The notes under the pieces were generated by a model. It ran no database searches. It worked only from the letters and a program-made list of their open reading frames with translations, and had not been told where the DNA came from. Shown one piece after another: positions 11,419 to 21,077 of a stretch of DNA of 64,000 nucleotides. Position 1 is the first letter of the stretch. Each line of letters starts with the position of its first letter. A program made the translations under genes and the position numbers. This DNA is from Amyelois transitella (lineage: Eukaryota > Arthropoda > Insecta > Lepidoptera > Pyralidae). The stretch spans positions 2,837,001 through 2,901,000 of the forward strand of contig NC_083534.1 in assembly GCF_032362555.1 (NCBI RefSeq), given 5' to 3'.

Positions 11419-11822
11419 ATGTCGGTGGGGCTGCAACGGCGCGTGCCGGCCCTGGACGAGGGCGCGGGCGGGGTGCCGGCGGCATGGAAGAGCGGCAACA
11501 GCGACGCACCCTTCCCCTCCTTCGCGCCCCCCGCGGGATCCCCGGCGGGGCCCGCGTTCGCGGCATCGCCCGCGCCGTCCACGCCGGGCCCCGGCCCCGG
11601 TTTCGCCGGCCCGCCGTACGCGGCCCCAGGCCCGTTCGGGAGCCCCTCCGCGCGCCCCGGGTCGGGCGGCGGCTTCCCCCCCGGCCCGCCGCCGCCCCAG
11701 CAGGGCCACTTCCCAGGGCCCGGCTTCGCGCCGCCAGGGTCTCCGTTCCACCCCCACCCGCCACATCCGCCTATGCCGCCGCATCCACACATGATGGCGC
11801 CGTTGCCACCCCCTGTTGACAG
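11419..11822 (+). CDS. Chi: Chip/LDB1 N-terminal exon 1a (long isoform)
   Basis: This exon follows an acceptor (TTTCCTTGCAG) and opens directly with ATG. It encodes 134 residues plus two bases (AG) and ends at a GTAAGG donor. It begins MSVG, as I recall vertebrate LDB1 does, then a GNSDAPFPSFAPP stretch comparable to LDB1's GNAFPPFHPG. A Pro/Gly/Ala/His-rich low-complexity tract fills the rest. The AG overhang joins the G that opens 36053 to make Arg, followed by RHAPYFG. That is exactly the junction made by the alternative exon at 32173. Joined to the common exons it gives a 454-residue protein. GC content is far above the surroundings, and the long frames on its other strand are shadows. 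Chip assignment rests on phase, order and the weak N-terminal match. Confidence 0.72.
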
Positions 11823-12229
11823 GTAAGGTTATCTACCAGTTCACAAGAAATACATGCAGTTTTTGGTAACATGTCCTATTTAAAACTTAAGGTCAAAAGT
11901 CAAAAGGCACTATTTGTGCATGCGTGCAGCCGTACCCCCTCTAAGACCTTACTTACCATCTTTGCCCCAAGGTCAAAGGCACGACATTTTAATTAAAAAT
12001 ATTGCTAGGCGGCTAATTCAGTATTGAGTCAGAGAGGTTGGCCTGTGACGTTTCAAATCGGTGTATCTAATGCCCTGATGGACAATGGACACATTTCGAA
12101 GTAAACATATAATTAAATGGACCTACCGCTATATGATAGATCAGAAGAGACTCAGTCTTTTCAAGACTGTTGTCTCTGTCTGTAGAATGAGAATAAGACA
12201 GTAACTAGTAGCTGAGATTTTAGTAACTA

Positions 12230-12475
12230 AAGAGCGTCGGTGTTCGAAAAGGTACGGTGCCCGGTTAAAATGCGTAATGCACATAAAAGGCACAGGTTCA
12301 AATCCCACGTTGGCCAAGTACTCCCAACACTATTTAATTAGTATTTCCGAAGTTACGTAAATACCTTAGTTTGGAAACTAACCGATGCTATTACTAAGAG
12401 GAAAAACATCGTGAGGAAACCTGCACATTCAGGCAACTCTATGTGTAACCATGATCGGGGTAGGTGGTATAATAA
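12230..12475 (+). repeat. SINE D copy with tRNA-like head
   Basis: The head GAGCGTCGGTGTTCGAAAAG is followed by the B-box-like GGTTCAAATCC. Then come AACTAACCGATGCTATTACT, AACATCGTGAGGAAACCTGC and ATGTGTAACCATG. It is nearly the full 5' half of the family. Confidence 0.8.
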
Positions 12476-12540
12476 GTGGTGAGGCTAGGAGACCGATTTT
12501 GTAATGAGAGCATTAGTAGGTTATAAGTTACAAGGAGAGC

Positions 12541-12780
12541 GTGGACGGAAAGGTCGGAGTGGGAAGGCCTAGACGAATTTATCTTGATCAAATTAAGAAC
12601 GTCCTGGCAAAGGATCAGGTCAGGATTACCCAAAACCGCCGAGCTACCCAAAACCGCCAAGCGAAAGAATCTGCATACACGATCGATCATAAAGACGATC
12701 GTGGCAAGTGGAAAGATGTAGTCTCTGCCTACCCCTCCGGGAAAATAGGCATGTTTTTATGTATGTATGTCTTTTTAATT
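12541..12780 (+). pseudogene. family C: fragment of a LINE reverse transcriptase C-terminus and 3' tail
   Basis: An open frame reads GRPRRIYLDQIKNVLAKDQV and ends with DRGKWKDVVSAYPSGK. This resembles the extreme C-terminus of lepidopteran LINE polyproteins. The 3' end TCTGCCTACCCCTCCGGGAA leads into (ATGT)n. Shorter minus-strand copies of this end occur at 40318, 42487 and 52307. No reverse transcriptase core is present. Confidence 0.65.
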
Positions 12781-13094
12781 TGTACAAAAGAACCAAACAC
12801 CTAGAGGCATTTATTTTTCTTAAATTATCTATTCTATACTATGGTCAGGCAAGGCCCTCACCTTTTGTATGCCATACATCTCTTTCGAAATGAACAATCT
12901 TCCAATTTTCTCTGGATACCGCCCACTAGATCGTGCGACCATCTCGTTGCTATCATAAAAATACCCCTGACGGGGTAGGCAGAGCTTGCAGGCTCGTAAA
13001 AACTCGAGAACAGGTTTAATTTTGATGGTTTCAGTGATGACATTATAGTGTCAAATTGCTATTGATAGCCCAACGCCTTAGAGTAATTCCAAAT

Positions 13095-13282
13095 TTATAA
13101 TCGTACTAATGTTACAAATGCGAAAGTTTGTTGTGGGATGTGTTTGTTACTCTCGTACGCAAAAACTACTTTACCGCTTTTTTATGAAACTTTTCAGTAA
13201 TATATATAGCTTAGCAGATTAACATAATAACTTAAAATAATATTGTAGATTCATCGCGGACGGAGTCGCGGGCAACGGCTAG
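13095..13282 (+). repeat. family G copy
   Basis: It runs from CGTACTAATGTTACAAATGC to GGACGGAGTCGCGGGCAACG then GCTAGT. The GC-rich stretch just after it (13330-13560) carries no recognisable exon. Confidence 0.75.
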
Positions 13283-13592
13283 TATAATATACATAGTTAT
13301 AGTTTGAAAAAATATTATTACAATCTAAAAATAGACGTTGACTAGCGAGCGCGCCCGACTCTTCCTGCCTCGGCCCGCGAAACCGGTTCTCCACAATCAC
13401 ATCTGACAATGAGACCTGTTTTTTTTAACCTTTTTTTTTCGTTTGCGGACAAGACAGTTGCTCAATCGAGCAGGTAAGGACCGGATTAGAATTGATAACA
13501 CGTGCCTTGTCTGCGAGCTAATGTGTGCGCTGATTTGTTTCACTTTTTCTCGTGAACAATAAAAGTGTTGACAAATAATTTAAAATGTCTTT

Positions 13593-13860
13593 AGCCGTGT
13601 GTTTCCTGGAAATTTAGTATAGGACCACTCATTATCTTTCCCATGGATGTCGTAAAAGGCGACTAAGGGATAGGCATATAAGCTTTGTAAGTATTCTTCT
13701 TTTAGGCGGCAGGCTAGCAACCTGGCACTATTTGAATCTTAATTCTAACATTGTGCCAACCAGCTGAACGTGGCCAGTCAGTGTTTTCCAGATTGTTGTC
13801 CATGTCTGCCCCGCAACGGATATAGACGTAATAATATGTATATTATCTATGTATGTATCT
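13593..13860 (+). repeat. family A copy
   Basis: Plus orientation with a degraded hairpin end (GCCGTGTGTTTCCTGGAA). The rest is complete through AACGGATATAGACGTAATAA. Confidence 0.87.
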
Positions 13861-14179
13861 GCTAAGTTGGAAATTTTGGTAAATCCCACTAAAGCCCGGG
13901 CGAAATCTAACATATTTTTTTTTGTGTATCGTCATATAATGACAGGTATACCATAATATTCGAGTCGTCATGTCATGACGGTAAAAATCGGTAAATTATC
14001 CTCCGAGAGTTGAGCTGTGTGAGTGAAGGTAAGCCTGTCGGTGTGAGAGTAATAAAACTGAGTTTGTGTGAGTGTACAAATAAATGTAGGTGAACGGTAC
14101 GTATATATTTTGTGTCGAGTAGCGATAGCACACACGGTTTCATAAATTAATTAATATTTTTTTTTGTGATCTATTAGTA

Positions 14180-14411
14180 AGTACATATAAATACATATAA
14201 TCTGAAATAATCTGAAGTCTTGAAAAGACTGATAGGCCAGCAGCTTAATGATCGAATTGAGATTCAAATAGTGACAGGTTGCTAGCGCATCGCCTAAAAG
14301 AAGAATCCCAAGTTTGTAATACTTTCGCTAAGTCGTCTTTTACGACATCCATGGGAAAGAGATGGAGTGGTCCTAGTCTTTTTTGTACTGGTGCCGGGAA
14401 CCACACGGTAA
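14180..14411 (-). repeat. family A copy
   Basis: Minus orientation. The tail end lacks the CTATATCCCTTGCGG block, but the body and hairpin end GTGCCGGGAACCACACGGTA are intact. Confidence 0.87.
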
Positions 14412-14939
14412 TAAGTAAGTAGTGTTTCGGAACACTGTAGTGGTTGACCGATATACGGGTTGTATTTAAATTGTATCTTATCTTTTTTACCTTTTCTCAT
14501 GGAGCAATTTTCGGTTTAGATAAAATTTCGACAGACATTCAGGTGTAAAATAAGTCGCATTTAATTCTGAAAATTGGCACGGAAGCGAATCCCCGGACAT
14601 TAGCAAATATTACCTGAAGGACACAAAGGTATTCTTTGGTTCTATGTGTCTTTAAAAAATACTTTACTAAACCGATCAAGACACCAAAGGTTTATTGACA
14701 TTTTGACAAGTCATTTTCTTTTTAACTTTTTTTTACGTTTTGTTTATAAAACATGTTAGCATTATCGTAACATTTTTCCAAAACTAACAACAAATATTAA
14801 TCGACAGTTAAAGTTGCATACAAGATCACGACACCACAAATTCAAAGAACCTCTAGAATTTAATCCAAAAAAGTAGGTAATCTAGTTTCAAACTCTGAAG
14901 ACCAAAAAAAATATTAAAATCTAAACATTTTCTAATGTT

Positions 14940-15235
14940 ACCCTTTTCTTCTAACGCTACTCGCCCACCCCGAGTACTCATCTATACGTATACTTGCACC
15001 GTCTATGTATTTGTCGGTACCGCTTCGCCCAGTATCTGGTGACACCGCGCGTCCCCCGCGGGCCATACTCGAACCACCGCCATCTAGCGCCCCGGGTGAC
15101 GTTACAGAGCTCAAGTTTAACCGGTTGTCGTATACATAAGCAAAGACTATATGAAGTGAGACGCCACTCGCTTGCTCGAGTGTCGTCTGCTGCGCTCCCC
15201 GATCAGAATCATTCGAAATTCGAGTGAAATTTTGA
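14940..15235 (+). other. CpG-rich island inside the Chip first intron
   Basis: This is a patch with many CpGs, for example ACCGCGCGTCCCCCGCGGGC, and a TATATGAAG at about 15148. An alternative promoter or enhancer is possible. The 77-residue frame here matches nothing I recognise. 15236-16000 is AT-rich with nothing identifiable. Confidence 0.25.
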
Positions 15236-16004
15236 CGGTTTTTCTTTATTTTCTCGTTACGTTGGTAACTCTTGCTTGGGCTACGGTCGCGTTTGTGATT
15301 TCTTTTTTTTTTTTTTCATTTTTATTGACCAAAGTTTACAATAGGTATGGGAGTTAAGGCGAAATAATAATATAGTTTCGTTAATTGAGAACCAAAAGAT
15401 TTGATACTTGGTACTTAAATTTGTTTTCTTTTTATATTTACTTTTTAAGTAATTTTTAATTTAACGGAAATATCATTTGGAAGTTCTGATAATATTCTTA
15501 CTAATTATATATTAAAAAAAATGTTTTCTACCTTACTGGACTCTGATTGTGTCTGAAGATCAGGGTAACTTATTTCTTGCATGCATCTTATACAAGTTTT
15601 ACTAATTATTCATGTAATATAGTCAACAATATTATTATGATGAGAATTTTAAATTTATCAAGGTACAGACTTACATTTGGGAACCTTCTTTTAAGTAGCA
15701 ACCAAGCTTTCGATAGCTGAAACCTGCCCATCGAGTTACTATGTCTACCTCGTAAGGTTAACATGTGCTTTTATACCACCATACACTTACTAACACCTTT
15801 ATACCAGGACTAACCAAAATTAATTCCAATACTTCGTTTTTTTACATTTTATATTTATTTTTGTTTAGTATGCTTGCTTTAGCTCAATTCCGGCGAAAAG
15901 ACGTGCGCCAGTCAGTATCTCAGGTTCAAGATTGTAAATTCTCCTTCATATGTGTGGTTGTTTAATGAATATAAATAATACAGCGCATTAAATTAAATCT
16001 TATA

Positions 16005-16260
16005 TATAAAATTCTCGTGTCACAATGTTCGTTCCCGTACTCCTCCGAAACGGCTTGACCGATTCTCATGAAATTTTGTAGGCATATTGAGTAGGTTTGA
16101 AATCGGTCAACATCTATTTTTCACACCCCTTAGTGATAAGGGTTGTCCACCCGTAACATTTATTTCTTAACTAGGAATCACTTGAAAATTATTTATATGG
16201 CAGAACAACGTTTGCGGGGACAGCTATTTATTATATATTAGTATATATTAGTATTCCGAC
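16005..16260 (+). repeat. Helitron-like repeat of a third type
   Basis: It contains AAATTCTCGTGTCACAATGT, GGCTTGACCGATTCTCATGA, and an end near AACGTTTGCGGGGACAGCTA. It is related in layout to family G but a different sequence. Another variant is at 16677-16830 (CGAAGGTGAGTTTGTTCG, GAACCGATCTTGATGAAATT). Confidence 0.6.
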
Positions 16261-16315
16261 GTATGGGTTTTCAATTAAATATACGTATTACATATTTTTC
16301 CACAATGAAATGAAT

Positions 16316-16375
16316 GGCCGCAGGAGCGAAGGAATTAACAACAATAATGTTGTTAATTCCTTCGCTCCTGCGGCC
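16316..16375. repeat. perfect 27-bp inverted repeat with a 6-nt loop
   Basis: The arms 16316-16342 (GGCCGCAGGAGCGAAGGAAT onward) and 16349-16375 are exactly complementary, around the loop AATAAT. No flanking transposon was recognised. Confidence 0.97.
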
Positions 16376-17577
16376 TCTATCATTCAGATTTGATTGAAAA
16401 AAACCAGCTTGTTTTTCGTAGCACCATTGCTTACTAGGTCATCAGGCATACATATTATAATTCTTATACCTAAGTTTGTTAAGCCGATAGTGTCAGACCG
16501 TAACCTATATTTAGGTATCGGTATCGGGGCGAGAGCACGTGCGAGGGTGGATGTCACCCCCCCTCGGAGCGCTGCGCTCCTAATACGACGGTCGCCGATC
16601 GGCATTTTGTGGACCGTTTTTTTTTTTTTTTTTCAATTATGTCGTGTTAAGTTAATTTTCTTCGTCCGAATCTAGGACATGACAAATGCGAAGGTGAGTT
16701 TGTTCGTTTGTCCTTCCTCTTCACAGCTAACGCACTGAACCGATCTTGATGAAATTTTGCATAGGTATGTAAGGAGTTATAGGGTTCTTTTCATACGAGT
16801 GGAACCGTCGGTAGCTAGTTTGTTTGGCATTTTCCTTTCATTAAATTTTGAATGCAACGTTTAAAATCTTTTATAATAATCTTTTAAATAACAAAGATGA
16901 AACCGCTCCGCTATCACTCACATTCAGATTCTTCTTTTTTACTGTACTGCAAAGGAAGGTTTTTGTTTTTTTTTGTATTAGAAAAATATGTAGATATCAC
17001 TTATTTTAAATCAGTGACGTCAACTAACAAAGATATATCTTAAATCTAAAGCTAGGATGAAAGAGGAAGTTACGAAGATTCATTTTCATTTCACGCATAC
17101 CACAAACCTGTACTTTCATGTCTTAAATCTATTCTTCTATTTTCAACGTTTAATTCTTTTTTTATAATTAAGTATCAAGATTAAATAGCTCAACTATATA
17201 ATGCCAACCCTACTACCACCCACTCAATCGCCGGCAAAAATGCAGAGTTCAGAAAAATATTTTTTATTTTATTTTTACAGGAGTCACTCACCCGTGTTTA
17301 CCTGAAACACCGTGTAGGTATAGCCAGTTGAAATTAATTAATGTTTATTTAAATTTCATGTAGGTATATAAAGATAAAATATTCTTAAGTAAAAAAAATT
17401 TGTGAAAAAGTGGACTGTATAATTAGATAAAATAAAATTTGTTATTATTATGAAAAATGATATAACTCGTGAACAGTTGAATTGGTAATTTTATTTGACG
17501 TTAGGGACAGAAAAAAAATAAAAGAAAACATTAGGTAGGTATTCAAAAAAGGTTGTTATAAAAATAGTTCACAACAC

Positions 17578-18024
17578 ATATAATCACGTCTATATCCCTT
17601 GCGGGGTAGGCAGAGCCAAGAGTCTTTAGAGACTGATAGGCCACTGTCAGCTGTTTCGCATTGAGATTCATATAACGACAGGTAAAAGTTAATGAACAAA
17701 TTAAGTATACGAACTCAATTCATTAATTTACACAGAATGCTGAGCCGTCTTTTGTCTACATACATTCGTTCATTCGTATAATCACGCCTATATCCCTTGC
17801 GGGGTAGACAGAGCAGTCTTGAAAAGACTTAAAGGCCACGTTCAGCTGTTAGGCATAATAATAGAATTGAGATTCAAATATTGACAGGTTGCTAGCACAT
17901 CGGCCCTATAAGAAGAATCTCAAGTTTATAAGCATATCCCTTAGTCGCCTTTTACGACGTCCATGGGAAAGATATTGAGTGGTCCAATTCTTTTTTATAT
18001 TGTTGCCGGGATCCACACGGCACA
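17578..18024 (-). repeat. two family A copies, one truncated, one nearly complete
   Basis: 17578-17690 is a truncated minus copy (tail half). 17757-18024 is a nearly complete minus copy ending GTTGCCGGGATCCACACGGCAC. 16831-17577 to the left is AT-rich with no feature seen. Confidence 0.85.
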
Positions 18025-18259
18025 CAATCACTACTACTTCATACAATACTCTTAATTGCACCGCAAGTAATTATACAAAAAAATCAGAAATGAATTCCAT
18101 TCATAAATTCTCGTATTCAACATTACATGTGGGCAATACGAGTATTTCATGGAAATCAGTGGTTTTGACGTAAAAACAGAACACACATACACACACTTAC
18201 ATGTTTATAATATTAGTATGGATTCAGTAAAAGAAAAAAAAGGGCAAGACTCATCAACT

Positions 18260-18345
18260 CATGGGATTCTCATTAAGGTGATGGGCTAGCAACCTGTCAC
18301 TTGTAGAATCTGAATTCCATCATAATAACGTCTAGCCGAGCGTGG
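18260..18345 (+). repeat. family A fragment
   Basis: A short plus-strand piece: GGTGATGGGCTAGCAACCTG through GTCTAGCCGAGCGTGG. The full copy at 18401 follows closely. Confidence 0.65.
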
Positions 18346-18400
18346 CGTTCGGGTCACGTGGTCTATTCATTTTAGTAAGCATCATCTATACTAACCTATG

Positions 18401-18656
18401 CCGTGTGGTTCCCGGCACCAATACAAAAAAGAATAGGACCACTCCATCTGTTTCCAATGGATGTCGTAAAAGGCGACTAAGAGATAGGCTTACAAACTTG
18501 GGATTATTATTTAGGCGATGGGCCAGCAACCTGTCACTAGTTTAATCTCAATTCTATCATTAAGCCAAATAGCTGATCGTGGCCATTTAGTCTTTCAAGA
18601 CTGTTGGCTCTGTCTACCCCGTAAGGGATATAGACGTGATGATATGTATGTATGTA
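18401..18656 (+). repeat. family A copy, near full length
   Basis: It has the hairpin end GTGGTTCCCGGCACCAAT, all internal blocks and an (ATGT)n tail that runs straight into the family H element at 18657. Confidence 0.92.
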
Positions 18657-18941
18657 TCTATACTAACATTATAAAGCCGAAGAGTTTGTTTGTTTTTTGG
18701 TTTGAACGCGCTAATCTCAGGAAGTATTGGTTCGAATTGAAAAATTATTTTTGTGTTGAATAGACCATTTATCGAGGAAGAGGAGGCTTTAGGCTATAGG
18801 TATAACGTCACGCTGCAACTATTTGGAGCGAAGAAATGATGGAAAATGTGAAAAAAACTGGGGAAGTTATTCATCCTTGAGGGTTTCAATGATGTCCAAA
18901 ATAACTATTCCACGCGGATGAAGTCGCAGGCACAGCTAGTA
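18657..18941 (+). mobile_element. family H copy, full length
   Basis: It runs from TCTATACTAACATTATAAAG to GATGAAGTCGCAGGCACAGC then TAGT. Both ends are typical. It lies between two family A copies of opposite orientation. Confidence 0.83.
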
Positions 18942-19046
18942 CATACATATAATCACATCTATATCCCTCGCGGGGAATACAAAGCCTTGAAAAGACTGAT
19001 AGGACACGTTCAGCTGTCCGGTTGAAGTTGTGACAGGTTGCTAGCT
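18942..19046 (-). repeat. family A copy, left half, split by a LINE
   Basis: The minus copy stops inside the block GACAGGTTGCTAGC. The missing half resumes at 24326 (TAGCTTATCGCGTAAAAAAA to CGACATCCATG, about 24402). The duplicated TAGCT at 19042-19046 and 24326-24330 is the target duplication of the LINE between them. Confidence 0.88.
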
Positions 19047-19517
19047 CTTTTTTGGCCTCTGGCAACACTGGAGCTCACTTGTCATTTTTATAGCTCCGCA
19101 ATAAATTTAATGAAATAAATGTTTAAAAGCACTAAAACTTACTATAATTTAAATGTTAAATAAGAAAATATTATAATAAATGTGTTATAGTGTTTTTTCG
19201 TTAAGAAATATATAGTTTTGTATGGGTAATTTGTGGTGAAAGTTGTAGTCAAGTAGTTGCCGGTTTATAACGTAAACAAAGGTTAGTTCGCCTGTTTTTG
19301 TAGTTAATCCTATTGTTTATCGTAGTGTACACCATCAGGTATACTTTATAGACTCTTCTGTTGCCACACATCCAGACGGTAGCCATAATTAATAATTAAT
19401 ATTTATTAAGTAGGTAGATCTTGAAAGGTTAGGTAAGTTGGTTTATAAACTTAACAAGCACTTTTAAATCAAAAACTATATTCGTCCTGTTCCCTGTATT
19501 GTACATAAGTCCCATAT

Positions 19518-21077
19518 TTGTTAAATATGTCTACCTCAAGCCGTGCTGTAACTGTTCGTCAAGTTGAACTCAAGCTGAAGACAGCACTTCTCAACCTCAA
19601 AACGGAGAGAGAAGAAAAGGAAAGATTACTTTTGGAAAGGGAACAGAACGAACAGGAATTTCAATGTTTACTTGATCGTAACACAAAATTAAATTTAAGT
19701 TTAACAGAAAGTAGATTACAATGTGATGACTTAGTTGAGCAGTTAAACCAGCTTAAGTTAGAGTTAGGATATTTCCAGCAATGTAGTGATACTTATGAAG
19801 ATGTCCTTAGACATAATATTAAATTAGAAAAAGAGCTAGGAGAGGCACGAAGACGAATAGAGCATTATGAACAATCAAGGCAGTCCTTAGAGGTCAATAA
19901 TATGTTTGACCAGATAATTTCAGTTACCTCCGCTCCTCTCTTAGACTCAGTGATTGATCTCACAAGTGAGACCTCACTATGTGAAATTAATAAACAATCT
20001 ACAGCTATTCGGTTAAGTCACAACAAATGCAGAAAAATCAGAAAATTAAACAAAATTATTAAAAAGAATAAAATCCAAATGAACATTAATAAGAAAAAGT
20101 CCCATATAATAAAATCTGGGATCAAAATATATTCAAATATGTGTTCTTGTTTGGAATTAACTGAAAGTAAATTGCTGGAAAGTCAGGAGTTATATAGTGT
20201 TGACACCAAGACCTTAACGGAACAAATCTCACAGCTTGAGGAAAATGTATCCAATCTTTTGGAAAAAAATACTGAATCTCTCAGACAAATCTCCGATCAT
20301 GTCATGGCTACAGAATCATTAATTAAAGATGCTAATTACATTGAGGAAATGATCAAATCCGCAGGAGACTTATGTACCTGTGGAATATTTAACGGGTCAA
20401 GTATCAGTAGTACCGTAGTTCCCTCCCCATGTCTTGGGGGCTTGTCTGATAGTATGCCGGAGAGTGTCGGTGTTGATATGTGTAGCCCCCAGAACACAGT
20501 CATTTTTTCAGACAGCATAGGACGCAACATGGGTAAACTGTTTAGTGAGAATTTATCAAATATAATAAATTATTGTCTACCCAATTCCAACTACTCACAA
20601 ATTATTAATTGTATAAAAAACACACAATTGAGCAACACATCTACAATTGTTATAATGGTTGGAAACAGTTTAAATATTAGTAAACAAGACCTTATTCAGG
20701 GTCTAGGTACTCTGAATAATTTAAATGTAGGTAAAATAATTTTTTGTGCTTTTCCCTATTTAAGTTGTCAGACGCCAAAGAAGAATAAATTTATTCATTT
20801 GATGAACAATATTGTTCATAATATGTCATGTCGTCATGACAAGTTTGTATTTTTTGATACAAATTTGTTCATAAAAAATTGTTTTTTGACTAAAGATAAT
20901 ATTTATCTTTCTAGACTTTATAAAAAAAGAATTGCTACTTTGATAGCAAACAACATAAAAGAATGGACGAGTTTACATTGTGGTAAACTACATTGTTTAC
21001 AAAATCTGACAAAATCTACAGAATCATCAAATTGTTGTAATGATGATTCTGTGGACGCTTCATGTGGTTTAAACTAA
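19518..21077 (+). CDS. LINE ORF1 protein, coiled coil plus esterase-like domain
   Basis: This 519-residue protein should bind element RNA and form the ribonucleoprotein, as ORF1 proteins of this group do. Residues about 12-115 are strongly heptad-like (LKTALLNLKTEREEKERLLL onward), and a second helical stretch covers about 215-270. A basic patch (KIRKLNKIIKKNKIQ) lies near 175-190. From about 330, VIFSDSIGRN, IVIMVGNSLN and the following segments resemble blocks I and III of SGNH-type esterase domains found in CR1/L2 ORF1 proteins; the usual GDS is SDS here. No zinc knuckle or PHD finger is visible. The start at 19518 is preceded by a 5' UTR. Its end overlaps ORF2 by 16 bases. Confidence 0.87.
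   Translation: MLNMSTSSRAVTVRQVELKLKTALLNLKTEREEKERLLLEREQNEQEFQCLLDRNTKLNLSLTESRLQCDDLVEQLNQLKLELGYFQQCSDTYEDVLRHNIKLEKELGEARRRIEHYEQSRQSLEVNNMFDQIISVTSAPLLDSVIDLTSETSLCEINKQSTAIRLSHNKCRKIRKLNKIIKKNKIQMNINKKKSHIIKSGIKIYSNMCSCLELTESKLLESQELYSVDTKTLTEQISQLEENVSNLLEKNTESLRQISDHVMATESLIKDANYIEEMIKSAGDLCTCGIFNGSSISSTVVPSPCLGGLSDSMPESVGVDMCSPQNTVIFSDSIGRNMGKLFSENLSNIINYCLPNSNYSQIINCIKNTQLSNTSTIVIMVGNSLNISKQDLIQGLGTLNNLNVGKIIFCAFPYLSCQTPKKNKFIHLMNNIVHNMSCRHDKFVFFDTNLFIKNCFLTKDNIYLSRLYKKRIATLIANNIKEWTSLHCGKLHCLQNLTKSTESSNCCNDDSVDASCGLN

Noticed and set aside
11248-11826. Five long overlapping frames (130-180 residues) on both strands
   Set aside because: They come from very GC-rich DNA with few stops. 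Only the frame from 11419 has an acceptor, a donor and a phase that fits Chip.
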